NCBI RefSeq assembly: GCF_023278565.1
Contig: NC_064675.1
Location: 3,100,001-3,164,000, forward strand
Source of the DNA: Colletotrichum lupini
Taxonomy: Eukaryota > Ascomycota > Sordariomycetes > Glomerellales > Glomerellaceae
Direction of reading: 5' to 3'
Length of the DNA stretch: 64,000 bases
Shown one piece after another: positions 22,423-33,800 of this stretch; position 1 is the first letter of the stretch; each line of letters starts with the position of its first letter. The notes beneath the pieces are model-generated. The model was not told where the DNA came from. It worked only from the letters and a program-made list of their open reading frames with translations, and did not search any database. Made by a program: the position numbers and the translations under genes.

Positions 22423-22921
22423 TTTGGAATGGCGATTACGAACCTAGAAGCTTTTGAGAGATAGTTTTCATCCTTCTCTTCAGTGGTGAATTTGGAGAAG
22501 AAAACCAATCACACATTCACGAGTCCAATTGCGCAGCTCATAAACTGTATGCGTGAGAACCGCCACAAATTTGATGTCAACAGAAGCAAGAGGAAGTTCC
22601 ATCAACCAGGCTGTCTCAAGAGACACAAGGAACCGAGAGGCTTATAAGACGACTGGTGTTGATAATCGAGAGAGAGAAGGTAGAACACACTCGAAATTCA
22701 CAGCATGCGTTCATTTCAACTCTTCTGTCATGGCGCCCAGGGTCCATATGTAGTAAACTGGTACTAGTCAGGTTCATGTGAATGTTCTCTTCATTACAAG
22801 ATCGGTAATTGCCAGGCCAATGCTCCATCATGCACAACCACCCTTGGCCCGGTTCATGCGGATTAGGCGCCTGTCTACGCTCAGGAAACAGTAAAGACCA
22901 CCTTCTATCTGACAAAACCTC
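22423..22921. other. Convergent 3' flanks; no gene seen
   Basis: This 0.5 kb lies between two genes that converge. It contains only short unsupported ORFs and presumably the two 3' UTRs. Confidence 0.5.
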
Positions 22922-24923
22922 TTACCGAGGAGGATTGGGCAGCGGCCTGGGCCCGACAATCTGTCTACGACCCGCCCCGATGCCCTGAGCACCCCGGTTC
23001 TGGTTGTCTCCTCCAGTGTATCCCGCCCACTGGCTCACATCCCAGCGGCCTCCAATGCCACCACCGATACCGTCAACCCCGTTGCCACTGGGAACAGCCT
23101 TGGCCGTCTCTTTTTGGGACTCCTCCCACTCACGCTGGCGTTCACGTTCCATCTCCATCTCTCGCTCGAGCAGCGACTTTGAAGCCCAACCACCCGCCTT
23201 AGTCTTGGTCTGGCTTTGAGCGCGCCGGCGGTCCTCGCCATCTTGCTCGGCAGTAGCGCCAAGCTCGCGTGAGTATGTCTGCTTGGCGACCAATGGCGCA
23301 GGCGCTGCGTTGTTGTTGAGATATCTGTCAGTTCGGCTAGGCGGGGCCCGCGCGGCCGCCTGATAAGCAGCAGGATCCGGGAGGGGCCGACCACCAGTCG
23401 TATGCGCTACAGCCTTTTGAGGAGGCGAAGCGACCGCCATCGGATCGGGGAGAGGTCTCGGCGATCTTGGTGGCGGCGCGGGGGGTTCGTCGTCTTGATG
23501 CGAGTCTTGATGTTGCGACCACGCCGTCTGGAGAACCTCACGCTCATTTCTGGACCATGAGTCTTGACGGCTAGGGGTTCCATCGGAAGGCCGGCTCCTA
23601 GACCGAACGCGTTCCTTGGGGTCTTTGGTGACGGCCAGTGTCCTGCCCGTTCGTCCCTGGCGTTCAAGTTCATACTGCCTTTCGCGTTCCCTGGCCTCTT
23701 CGAGCTCTCTCTCCAGTTCAGCAATCCGATCGGCTCCAGTCTTCTGTGCTTTGATGCCCTGCTCAGACTGATATTGGCTCAGAAACTGGCCCCGGAGTCG
23801 TGCGTCGCTCTTGCTCCTTAGACGGCTTTGCTCTTCGTTCAAGCGTGCTTGAGCTTCAGCCTCCTTCTTGCGGCGATCCTCGTCCCTCGCACGCCATTCT
23901 TTTTCCTGCCTGTCCCACTCAAGCTTCTCCGCTTTGGCATCCTCTTCCGCTTGCCTCACTTTCAGTAGTCGTTCTTCCTCTTCTTCTTGTTTTCGCATAG
24001 CCTCGCGTTCGTCCTCCAGTTTCTTACGCCTTTCCGCGTCCTCTTGCTGTTGCTGTTGGCGCTGATACTCCTCCTCGAGTTCTTTCTCCTTTCGAATGCG
24101 CTCCTTCTCAGCCAAACTAGGCACTGCAGGGCCAGCACTCGTGATCTGCCTCCGACTGCCAAATGAGATTCCTAGGTTTCCTTGGCTGGCACCGCCCATA
24201 TAGCCGTATTGGGCGATGTTCCAAGCGGGAGACGTGGCGCCTTCGTGTTCCTTTCTGCTCCAGCTGGTAACTGGGGAAGTAGGTTTAGTCGGGCTCCAGC
24301 GACCCGAGCCGGAGTCTCCGGTCTTGGCGCTGGTCAGAGTAGGCCGAGGCGAGCCGAAGCCTGATGCATTGGAGAATCCGCGCGACCTTGTCGGCGATGG
24401 GGTTCCGCGACCAGTTCCTTGGGGACTCATCACTCCTCCCCGGCTCCGGCTTCCGATTGCCGTCGGGAACTTGGCTGGGTTTGCTGCGTTCGCGGCTCGA
24501 CTGAAAGCGCCCAGGCATTGGAGCACTTGGGCAGGGTCTTTTTGTTCAAATAAGTCGACGGTCAGGAAGACATCGTGGTCTTGAAGGTTGAGAGGAGGTT
24601 GTTTGCAGGCGCGCAGAAAGTGAGAGATGTTTTCCATCTGTACGAATGGCATGGCCGACTTCTTGAATTTGACGCCTGGTGGTGGTACCGCGAGATTGAT
24701 CAACCTAAGGTATCTGGGTCAGTATTGGTAAGTATGGGATATGTTAACCCACGCACTTGCAGAGTGCAACGCCATCCTTCAGTCCCTCCAGCAAGTCGCC
24801 TGCTGGTAGTCTTTCACCCAAGACCCCTTCGATCCAACTGCTGACTTCTTTTGCAGCAGCCGGTGTGTACTTGTCGAGGCGCAATTTGCGCAAATCCTTG
24901 TCCAAGGACGATACAGAGGCCAT
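22922..24923 (-). CDS. Calponin-homology protein with coiled coil and calponin-like repeats, 649 aa
   Basis: Two exons: 24923-24757 and 24704-22922, with a 52-bp GTGCGT...TAG intron that splits a Lys codon. Residues ~18-140 form a single CH domain of the transgelin/calponin type, including VSSWIEGVLG, GLKDGVALCK, the NLAVPPPGVKF loop and MENISHFLRAC. Residues ~140-250 are Ser/Pro/Gly-rich. A long Glu/Lys/Arg/Gln coiled coil spans ~252-406, and the rest is Pro-rich with SH3-ligand-like runs. A motif at ~217-242 (QYGYMGGASQ ... GSRRQI) and one at the extreme C-terminus (~611-640, GYTGGDN ... GAGRRQI) look like the actin-binding calponin repeat. Expected role: actin bundling or cross-linking in the cytoplasm. 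It is far longer than yeast Scp1 (about 200 aa). Confidence 0.85.
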
Positions 24924-25645
24924 GATGGCGTCGTTGACTGGCGATTGATCAAGACAGTCTTTCGTATCGTTGTACCAAATCGAGTCTTGCGGGTTCAGGA
25001 GCTTTGAGGTTGGTTTCGCGAGGGCGTTTCAGTAGGGTAACGGTTAGGCGCTGACGTCGGCGGGGTCCGGCGATGACGGAGTTGAAGTAACGGATGCAAG
25101 TTTCTGTCGTTCGGCGCGCGTTGCGCGGGACTTGCTTCAGATGATATGGATGTTTCCCCGATCGCGTGTCTTCAGTCTTTTTGTGGGTGGAAACAAGTGT
25201 TAGGCCAATGTTTTGCGGGGGAATCAAGGCAGTCGGGTGGCAGGTTGAAGTGATTGGAAGGCCCGATGAAGAACGGCCGTGGTGGGGATGTTTTAATTGT
25301 TTATGCATCTAGAGCCAGGCGCCGCTGGCGGGAACCTGGATAAGGTGACAGGACCCAGGGTCCGGCTGGACCGCCGCGGTCTTGCGGAGTGACGTGTGCG
25401 GTGGTGGCTGGCGGGGCCAATGCAACTCTGATGCTGCGAACGCTCAGTCGCGGGTTTCCATTGCCATTACAGAGGAAATATGTGGCTGACGATAAGATAC
25501 GCCATTCCTCGGCCAAATTTCAAGTGGCGGTGCAGTCCAAGGTTGACCTCATTACTTTTCTAGGACTTGGCGACTTTTGCATCTAGAAGCCATGGGTTCC
25601 TGATCGAAGATATTTCTTTCCCAACCACCCATTCCAACAGCGCAA
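24924..25645. promoter_or_regulatory. Divergent promoter region of the CH-domain gene and the NDUFAF2-like gene
   Basis: About 720 bp separate two divergent starts, so both promoters must lie here. No specific site is claimed. Short ORFs are shadows. Confidence 0.5.
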
Positions 25646-26319
25646 ATGTCTTCAACACGGATATCACCAATTTTAGAGGCGTGGTACAAGTGGAAGTCGC
25701 TCAGACTGCCATGGCGCAAACGCTTCCTTGTCGGCATGTTCCCTTCCCCGTCCCCGGCCCATCGACCCCCATTGTCAACGTCCGAGGAGAACTAACACGC
25801 TCGGTTCTAGGCCGTGACCTGCAGGGCTATACTTTCTGGGAGTTTCGCGAGTCACGGGGGAATGGTCCCGGCCGCTTCCGCCGTATTGTTAACTATCCCC
25901 GATCAACCTACCTCTCCGACGTGAAGGTGTCACCATTGTGGCATCAATGGCTGCGCTACACCCGAGAAGACCCCCCGACACTTGAAGAACAAACAAGAGA
26001 GGCATTTAGACAGGAGCGGATGAAAGTTTTGTCCGCGCAGGCCGACGCGAGATGGGAGGCAAAGCCTAGGCTTACCGATGCTCCAGGTCAACAGACTGGT
26101 CAACCTCTGCCGTCTTTGAACACTGCGCGGTCACAGCCCACGGCGCCGGAGCTGGAAGCAGCCAACACGAACGCAAAGACGACAGAGCTGCCAGATGATC
26201 AGGCTCAGCTTGCGACCGATGCGAAGAAGAAATATGGCAAGGATCCTTGGGCGAAAGCCAGTGGACCAAGCGAGGGCTGGCAGCCAGAAGCTTGGGTTCC
26301 GCCATCAGGGAAGAAGTAA
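25646..26319 (+). CDS. NDUFAF2-like complex I assembly factor, 198 aa
   Basis: Two exons, 25646-25733 and 25811-26319. The start is the ATG at 25646, opening MSSTRISPILEAWYKWKSLR and then LPWRKRFLV. Joining to the second exon gives RFLVGRDLQGYTFWEF, the expected run for this family (a Val-Gly-x-Asp-Leu-x-Gly turn before the aromatic strand). RRIVNYP and SPLWHQWLRYTREDPPT follow, as in the NDUFA12/NDUFAF2 superfamily, then a long Ala/Gln/Pro-rich tail ending KDPWAKASGPSEGWQPEAW. NDUFAF2 (B17.2L/mimitin) is a mitochondrial assembly factor of NADH:ubiquinone oxidoreductase. The only frame-preserving splice uses a GC donor (GCATGT) with a CTAAC branch and TAG acceptor. The accessory subunit NDUFA12 is an alternative but is usually shorter. 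Confidence 0.85.
25734..25810 (+). other. GC-AG intron in the NDUFAF2-like gene
   Basis: The 77-bp intron starts GCATGT and ends GGTTCTAG, with GAACTAACACG as branch site. GT donors nearby (CTT|GTCGG, GGCAT|GTTCC) give a frameshift or stop, while the GC donor restores the conserved family motif. Confidence 0.7.
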
Positions 26320-26586
26320 CAAATTAAGAGGCGGCATGCCAATTGTGTGTTACTAGACGCCGGAAGAAATCTCCGCCCATGTACCAACAATAATTTGAAA
26401 CCGGACCCGGCTGTCGAGTCCATGAGATCATCCTTGGTACCATTTGCTTGAAGAATAATGCCCTGGCAGCGTGTCTGTATTTGCTTGCCCTCCAATGCAA
26501 ACGCCTGAACGCCTATTCCCTGCTATTCCATGCCCAAGTCCTGACGCCACGTTTCGTATCAAGAGCTCTACTGCGTAATCGGTGCT
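26320..26586. other. Convergent 3' flanks
   Basis: Short gap between the NDUFAF2-like gene and CWC21, which converge. It can only hold the two 3' UTRs. Confidence 0.5.
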
Positions 26587-27171
26587 TTAGTCGACGTCTT
26601 CCCTTTTGGTCTCCTTCTCCACAGAGCCCCGGAGTCTCTCCTCTTGTCTCCTCCAGTGGCTTCCCTCTTCGTAGTCTTTGCTTATTCTCAAAGCGCTCCT
26701 GAGTCTCTCGCTCTCTTTGATCTTGGCGTCTGCCATCTCGTGCACCTGATGGCTCTTGAAGTGCTTCCGTACGGGACCACCGCCGCCGCCGCCGCCACGG
26801 CTGTTCTTTTGTTTCTCGAGGTCGGCCAGTAGTTTCTTTCGCATTTCGTCGCATCGCTTCTCAACTTCTTCCTCGTCGAGGCTAGAGCACCGTTAGTATC
26901 CTTGCGAGGCCAGGGACGGGGGCGGAGGGTAAGCTTACCCTTCATCTTCGAGGGTGTCGCGCAGATCAAGGACCTTGACCTCGACCTCACGCTTGCGGTC
27001 GTGCTCTAAGATCTCTTTATCGGGCTGTCGCTGCTTGTGGCGGAGCGAGTCGGCGTCTTTAGGAGGATAGGGCGCGCCATAGTCGCGTGGGCGCATGTGC
27101 GCAAGGTTGCGCTGAACATAGCCTGAAGTACCGCTGCCACGAGGCGTTGAGAGACCGACGTTGTCGGACAT
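26587..27171 (-). CDS. CWC21: Pre-mRNA splicing factor CWC21 (cwf21), 175 aa
   Basis: Two exons, 27171-26939 and 26881-26587, with a 57-bp intron (GTAAGC...CTAAC...TAG) splitting a Gly codon. The N-terminus [20 protein letters not shown] followed by [11 protein letters not shown] is nearly invariant in Cwc21/SRRM2 proteins. The cwf21 domain spans ~50-98 ([20 protein letters not shown], then the [12 protein letters not shown] helix). The C-terminal part carries a Gly run, a [10 protein letters not shown] stretch and charged repeats. Cwc21 binds the spliceosome catalytic centre through Prp8 and Snu114 and acts in the nucleus. Length and domain order fit the family well. Confidence 0.95.
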
Positions 27172-27624
27172 GATTATCGAGATTATGTGGTATATATCAA
27201 CTCTAATCGGAGGAAGTAAGGAATGCGCTGTTGATGTTGATCTCTCGAGTCGGTGTTGGCGGGAAAATCAAGATGTATCTCGGTACTTTGGATCTGCAAG
27301 AGACGTCACCGAGACTAGACCCTTGGCAATGGTACCACGGACGAAGTTCAGTTGGGCTTTGAAAGGCGGTGAAAGTGGATAGAGAGATGGGGGCCGGCAG
27401 AAAAGTTATGACGGGTGGGATGGTGGGGTACTTTTCCGCTTTGGGCGACGGGAAGACTCACTTAATGTGAGAAGACTCATCGATGTAAGTGAGGAACAGA
27501 GCGAATTTCACCACATCACATTTTTTTGCCGGAACCTCGGGATCCAAATTTACTCGTGTCCTCGACTATACAAACTGAAATCGCTGTCGAGACACTTAGG
27601 CCAAGCTAGCCTTCATTCTCAACA
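27172..27624. promoter_or_regulatory. Divergent promoter region of CWC21 and CDC123
   Basis: A 453-bp gap between two divergent housekeeping genes. No specific binding site is claimed. Confidence 0.55.
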
Positions 27625-28932
27625 ATGCCGTCTCTTGAAGGTCTCACTGAGGGGCAGCCAACCCTGGACGCCATAAATAATGCAACTGCTCAGGAGACCG
27701 AAGAACTTACCTTTCCGCCAGTCACGAAGGAGCATGTTTTGAACTGTTCATACGATAGTTGGTTTCCGAAGTACCGGACTGTGTCGATCAGATCCAGGAT
27801 CATCAAGCTGTCGCCTGACTTTGTCCAATACATCCGTGACGACGGCATTATTCTCGCCGACGACGATGAGCCGCAGGAGGACGAAGCAGAGGAGGAATGG
27901 TCCGCTTCATCGAATACAGCCGGCGCACCACGACGGAATCAACATCTCGAAGAAGATGATTCCGACGACGAACCCGAAGCTGACTGCCGGCCGCCCAATG
28001 AGCGATTCCCTGAAATTCACCAAGAGATCAAGGAGAGGATCAAGGAGCTGGGCGGTTCCGTTGCGCCGAAGCTGAACTGGTCAGCACCGAAAGATGCCGC
28101 TTGGATTTCGCCGCATCAGAACACGCTGAAATGCACAACGCCCAACGATATTTACCTCCTGCTCAAGAGCTCTAGCTTCGTGAGCCATGACCTGGAGCAC
28201 GCCTTTGAGGACACCGTCCCCTCCTCCGCCAACAGGCCTTTCCAACCGGTCCTGGTCCTGAGACCCTTCTTTGCGCCAAACCCGGCCCTCGAGTTCCGTT
28301 GCTTCGTCAAACATCGCACTTTGATCGGTCTTTGCCAGCGTGACTGGAACTACTACCCCTTCCTCGATGGCTTACGACCCGCGTTGGTATCCAAGGTCAC
28401 CGATTTCTTCGAAGACCGCCTGCGCTTCACCTTCCCAGACGGCTCATTCACGTTTGACGTCTACGTTCCCGGTGACAGTGATTCACGCGACGAGCTTGGC
28501 AAGGTGCGCCTTATCGATATCAACCCCTGGGCGCCTCGGACAGATAGCCTACTCTACAGCTGGGTGGAATTGCTAGAGTTCAAGGTTCCAGGACCCATCC
28601 TAGGCTCAGTTGTCAACGAAGAAGAGATTATTAGAATAGGCCCAGGTGCCAACGAGGAAGACCTTGTTGATGGCAGCGGCGTTGAAGAAACGACAGACGA
28701 TGAAGACGTTGACGAATTGGTGCCTGAATTGAGGTTGGTCGAGAAGGATAACCCTGCTGCCTTCAACTTCAGCACACCGCAGTACTCGGCGCACAAGCTT
28801 CCCAAGGAGGTCGTTGAGGCCAGCATGTCAGGCGACGGTGGCTTGAGGGAGTTCGCCCAGAGGTGGAAGGAGATGACAGAGGCTGAGGGTGGAGGCGATG
28901 TCTGGGAGAACCCTCCCACAGCTGAGTCGTGA
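27625..28932 (+). CDS. CDC123: CDC123 homologue, eIF2 assembly factor, 435 aa
   Basis: An intronless ORF of the D123/Cdc123 family. Family features include YDSWFPKYRTVSIRSRIIKL at ~43-62, an acidic insert at ~79-125, KLNWSAPKDAAWISP (ATP-grasp-like nucleotide region), a conserved LEFRCFVKH...LIGLCQRD block, and VRLIDINPW near the active site. The protein ends in an acidic and then charged tail. Cdc123 is an ATP-binding chaperone that helps join the eIF2 gamma and alpha subunits and thus promotes translation initiation in the cytoplasm. The ATG at 27625 lies in context ACAATGCCG. It shares a 453-bp divergent promoter region with CWC21. Confidence 0.95.
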   Translation: MPSLEGLTEGQPTLDAINNATAQETEELTFPPVTKEHVLNCSYDSWFPKYRTVSIRSRIIKLSPDFVQYIRDDGIILADDDEPQEDEAEEEWSASSNTAGAPRRNQHLEEDDSDDEPEADCRPPNERFPEIHQEIKERIKELGGSVAPKLNWSAPKDAAWISPHQNTLKCTTPNDIYLLLKSSSFVSHDLEHAFEDTVPSSANRPFQPVLVLRPFFAPNPALEFRCFVKHRTLIGLCQRDWNYYPFLDGLRPALVSKVTDFFEDRLRFTFPDGSFTFDVYVPGDSDSRDELGKVRLIDINPWAPRTDSLLYSWVELLEFKVPGPILGSVVNEEEIIRIGPGANEEDLVDGSGVEETTDDEDVDELVPELRLVEKDNPAAFNFSTPQYSAHKLPKEVVEASMSGDGGLREFAQRWKEMTEAEGGGDVWENPPTAES

Positions 28933-29666
28933 GGTTCATCGCAAGAAGATAAATGACTGAAGGATCATGGTTAGAATGATCCGGCCCGCGGTCAGGTCAA
29001 GATTCAAAAGAGCTTTTTCAAAGTGGAAGATTTAAAACGACCAGGATACGCTCTCCCCCTTGCGCATGTCTCTTGCTTCCTGTTCCAACCTAGTTGCTTG
29101 GAAGGTTCTTCCCTCACGTTCCAAGGGATGTCTTGGCTCAGCTAAGGCAGACGTATGAGATGGCCGTGTTACAAGAGACCTGCATTGCCAAAGCAGTGTA
29201 GGTAGCGAAAGTCCATTTCCCCTCCCATGTGCCTGCGTCTCCAGTCTTTGGCATTAGAACGTCGACTGTCACATGAAAGCCATAATCATCAAGGTGAGGT
29301 TCAGGGAGTGACGTGATTGGTGACATGACACCTTTTTCAACTTACTGGACCGTTGTGCTCTCACTTCCAGGCCTCTTTCTATCGATTACATAATTCTCGG
29401 CAAAGCTTAGGCGGAGAACTTCTGGCCCGAGCTCCCAACTGCACCACAATGGAAGCACCCAAATTGCGAGTGGGACCGAACAGCAATCAGCAGCTTCTTC
29501 CCGCTCAATCAACACCAGCTCTTTCGAGGCCCCCAAACTCCTCATCACACACTCTCTGCAGCTGACACCAGCTGCCCACTCTCAACGCCACTTATCATCG
29601 CCGACTAGCTAGAGCTCCCTCACCGTCCACCATCGTAAAAGAGGCAGCGTCCTCTTCGATTACCCC
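28933..29666. other. Intergenic region; promoter and leader of the DUF3716 gene
   Basis: No supported ORF. The last ~120 bp are C-rich leader-like sequence before the ATG at 29667. Confidence 0.5.
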
Positions 29667-30835
29667 ATGAGTGCCCGAGGCGGAAGCCGACCACCTCCTC
29701 GAGGCCGCCCAAACAAGGTGACGAAGCCCACAGCTGGCCTCAAGAGGGACGCCCACGGCCGCGCCAGCCGACACTCCTCCGTGGCTGCCGACCAGCTCGA
29801 GCAGCTCGCCCACGATGCGGAGGCCGAGGCCGAACACGAAGATGACGACGAGATAACCGCCCCTCCCCAACATCACCAACATCATCACCAGCAGCAACAC
29901 CACCCGCACCCCTTCGACCTAGCCACCGCAGGCATCCTAGCCAACGGTCCCCCCGGCACTGTACCGGGCGCTGACCCCGATATCCATCCCGATCTACACA
30001 GCCTGCCGGCCCAGTTCGCCATGGAAGCCCAGATGGGCGGGCATGGTCCTGGCGGCATGTCGAGGACGGCCGAAGATCTCGCTTCCGAGAGTGGATACGG
30101 TCAGCTACTCATCGACAGTGCCCTCGCCAAGCGACTGGCCAACAATGAAGGAGAGCGACTCGCAGTACAGCGTCGCCAGGATCAAACTCTGAACCTCAAG
30201 AGAAGGAGCAATGTCGAGGCGCTACTGGCCCATGTATCGGGACAGGAAGCTCATAGTCCCTGCAAGAGCTGCCATAAAGGATACGGACCCTGGAATGGAT
30301 GTGTGGTCGTCAGTGGCCAGATGTGTGGTAGCTGCGCCAACTGCTGGTTCAACGCGAGCGGTTCACGCTGTTCTTTCCATGGTAAGCAAAAATGACCCAC
30401 AAGCTCGACCAGATGTCAAGGTGTTGGGTGACTAACGAACTTGGCCACACAGAGAACAACCTCCCTCAGCACATGCCAGCCATACAGCTACAGCCTGTGC
30501 CACAGGTGTCGGCGAATACAAGCTTTGCCGGCACAGCGCCGATGGCTCCCGGCATGGCCCCCGCAGGCCCCAGCTTCGGGCAGCCAGGCGCCGATCCGAC
30601 CATTGCCCATTTTGTGAAAGATGTGTTGGAAAGAGCCATGACGGAGGCACGGAGCGATAACCCCCACGTTCGATTCCAGCTCCGGATCGAAACGGCGGCG
30701 CGGCAGCTAGCATTGGCTAGCGCCGAGTACGCCGAGTTCCTCGCTCAGCAGGGGGGTCACGATCCGAGTCAGCATCCCGACCCAGAGGGCTCCGCGCCGG
30801 AGGCGGCGATGGGGGAGGGGGATAACGGGGCGTGA
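29667..30835 (+). CDS. DUF3716-domain protein with His/Gln-rich region, 365 aa
   Basis: Two exons, 29667-30381 and 30453-30835, with a 71-bp GTAAGC intron (branch GACTAACG) splitting a Glu codon. The N-terminus is basic with a PPRGRP motif resembling an AT-hook, followed by an acidic stretch and a His/Gln run near residues 68-80. Residues ~196-238 carry the fungal DUF3716 zinc-binding-like signature: C-x2-C, GYGPWNGC, C-x2-C-x2-C, ending RCSFH. The second half is Ala/Pro/Gln-rich and acidic. Function is unknown; a DNA-linked role is guessed from the basic motif plus Cys cluster. DUF3716 proteins are abundant in filamentous ascomycetes. Confidence 0.82.
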
Positions 30836-33800
30836 GAGGGGCTCTGTTCACCTCTATTCCCCTCCATGCTTTTTGCTTACATCTCTGAGTACCGAAGTAT
30901 AAAAGACGAGATGAATTCGATCATCGGGACCGTAAGGCGTCTTCAGGTCTGCGAAGTTTCTTCGGAGTTGCCAAGATAGGGTGCCCGAGTCGCCGACTCT
31001 GCGCCTTAGCAGTTGGGCAGCAACTATCACGACGTATGGCCACAGTTTCTTTGGCGTCATCGTACCACTTTGCATTTGGGAGCAAGTTGGAGTCAGGTGT
31101 TCGACTTACTCGCTCATCAATGTCCTCCCTTTAACTCCCCTTGGCGCTTGCATCGTCAGGCGCCGCCCTGTATGCGAACACATGGACTCGGACAGGAACA
31201 CGACAACGTCACGACGAAACAGGACGCGAGAAGGATTCGGGATATTCCCTGCTCAAAGAAACCAGAGTAGCCATGCAGCCAGAAATTCAGGATGAACAAC
31301 ACAGACGACACTGAACAATAGCGGACATCGGAGGACAATGGTAGTCTGGCGGCTGACTAGACCTCGAGCACACAGTCGTGTTCTAAGAAAGGGCCGGCTC
31401 ACAGTTACTTGGATTTGGTCGTTAATAGTCGTGCAAACGCAGATAGATTGATACCAAGAGCTTGTCAAAAAACGCATAGGTGAAACTTTCACTACACCAT
31501 TTCCGAGCCCATACACTGTAACCAGCGGGTCTAAGAGGGGCAAGCGAATATCTGGATGTATTGTCTCATTCATCCTCATTCGCTCACACTTGACTTCTTG
31601 GCTTACACAGTACATACAGCATCTCATACCGGCCACACTCCATTCCCAAACCTATAAGCTATGATATTGATCACAAGTCTGTCTCTTCAGGGGCTAGGAT
31701 GTCTCTACTGCTGTCACACAGCCGGGGCTGTACAAACAATCTCGCCGCACCATGGTCCCGTCGCGGGAAGCGAAAACACACCCCTTGTGCCCTTCCCATC
31801 TATATTCCGTCTTGTCATATATCCTCTAGTTTGGGAAAAGATCCAGCCGATTTGCCTTTATCATCCGTTGCTGCTACGCCATTTCACCTAACCCGCCGGC
31901 TCCGTCCTCCAGCCTGACGAATCGTCTGACGTTCAACGTGAGGCCACCCATCCATCATCTGTTGCAACAGTCCGCCTTACACTACGCTGAGATGCTCACA
32001 CACCTGGTATGGATATGGTCGATAAAGGGTGAAGGGCGGACAGCCACTTTACAGACTCCAGATGCCTGACAGCGTAGTATGCGCCCTCCCGCTGCTGAAT
32101 CTCTCGCGTGCAAACCTCTACCCGAGTAACCTACCTTCAGCGAGTACAATATTCTCAGCTTCTTCCTCTGCATGTCTCATCAGTCCAAACTATCTGCCCA
32201 ATCAACTCGTCGGTTTCGGCTTCGCTCGGGGAGGGCAAGAGGGATTCATGCTCCGTCTGCGGTCTGCGGACTTATTCCAACCGTGCTCTTTCTCCTAAGG
32301 TACGCAGCTTACGCACCGGCATGTACTGGATCAATCTTCGTCCCAAGAACGACAGAGAAACCCCCATATATAGTTCACAATCGATCCCAAGTCAACTCAC
32401 ATAAACCTTGGGAGCCCGATTTCAACGCCCCCCCGACGGAAAGCTATTTTACACACAGACACACACCAGCTGCCAAATTAGCCCCCCGTCTCCCTTCTTA
32501 GCGGTCAACGTGAACTCTGATCTGCCTGTAGTACTCCACCCCACCCGTGATGGTCTACAGCAAAATAGACATTTCTCAAATTCCCGGGAAGACGTGGACG
32601 GTGCCCGTGGGAAAATGTTCAAAGCGCGATCCCTTCCGCAGTCGGTGGGCAGAGGCGATTGCGAAAGAGAGCCCTACAATGCTGTGTAAGTGTATTAGTG
32701 TAATTAGTGTACATGTAAATTTGGGCAAAAAAACAAGAACAGCAAACGCAATCTGGATGAAACGTCACGCCGGCACTCCACACAACCCCCAACTTTATCT
32801 CAATTCTCTCTGTCCTTTTCGTGACCCCCCTTCTCATCTAATCTGAAGCCTCCAAAACAAGTACACGTGTGTTACGGAGATGTTGTAAGGAGCGAGATCG
32901 CATCGTGCCGAATTCCCCGACTTTGTGAGGCGAAGCAAGGCAAAGCATACCCAAACCCTACCCGTCCAAGTCTTCTTGCTCCGCCCTTTGGATCGTTGGA
33001 AATGAAAGAGGCCCTTTGGCGGAGTACTCGAATCCGGTCTACGTTGGAGACGGTATTTTCTGTGTCGAGCAAGGTCACGTCGCAAGAATTGGCCAATATA
33101 ACGACTGCGTATTAAACATATCACAACTCATATAACTCATTGGTCTGAAGAAGGGAATGGAGGGGCCGCTGCGGGCAAGGGCAGGGCATACCAATCCTGC
33201 GACGTGTTTGAGAATCGGGGGAGAGGGTGAGCAACAGCATTCGTTCTTCAGACGGGATGAAAGGAGATGATCCTTACCCAATATCACGAAAGAACGAAGC
33301 CCCCCCCCCCCCCTCGCCTTCCGACCCCGGCACCGGATCTCACCTCCAGCATCACCAACACTACATGCCACCAAACATCACTGTCTATACTCGAGGCAAT
33401 CCGTCTGTGTGCAATGTGCAGATTCGGGGGCGGCGGCGGGCAACCACGCAACGCAATACCCGCCAGCCCCATGAGCTTAGCTCGCCTCCGCCTGTCCTTG
33501 GTAAAAGCACTTTATGCCCAAGGGCCTGCCACCCTTGTCGACGATCACTCCAACGGCTTCTTCACCATCGATTCATCCCCCCTTCACCTGCGTTTGCACT
33601 TCGCGATACCTATACATGCCAAGCTTCAATTCACTCACCTTACGAACGTACCTATTCCCCCCTTTTCCCTCTCGTCTCGAGTGGCAAAGACCCAAGCGAA
33701 TGGCAATAGGTAACGCCACCTCCCAGAACAAGCTCGCGCCACCATCGCTTGCTTCCACACACAAACACAGCCGACAACCGCGCCTCCCGTCCCGTCCCAT

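Noticed and set aside
33227..33713. Two overlapping ~150-codon ORFs rich in Pro, Ser and Arg
   Set aside because: Both overlap in different frames across pyrimidine-rich sequence and a poly-C tract; the composition explains them.
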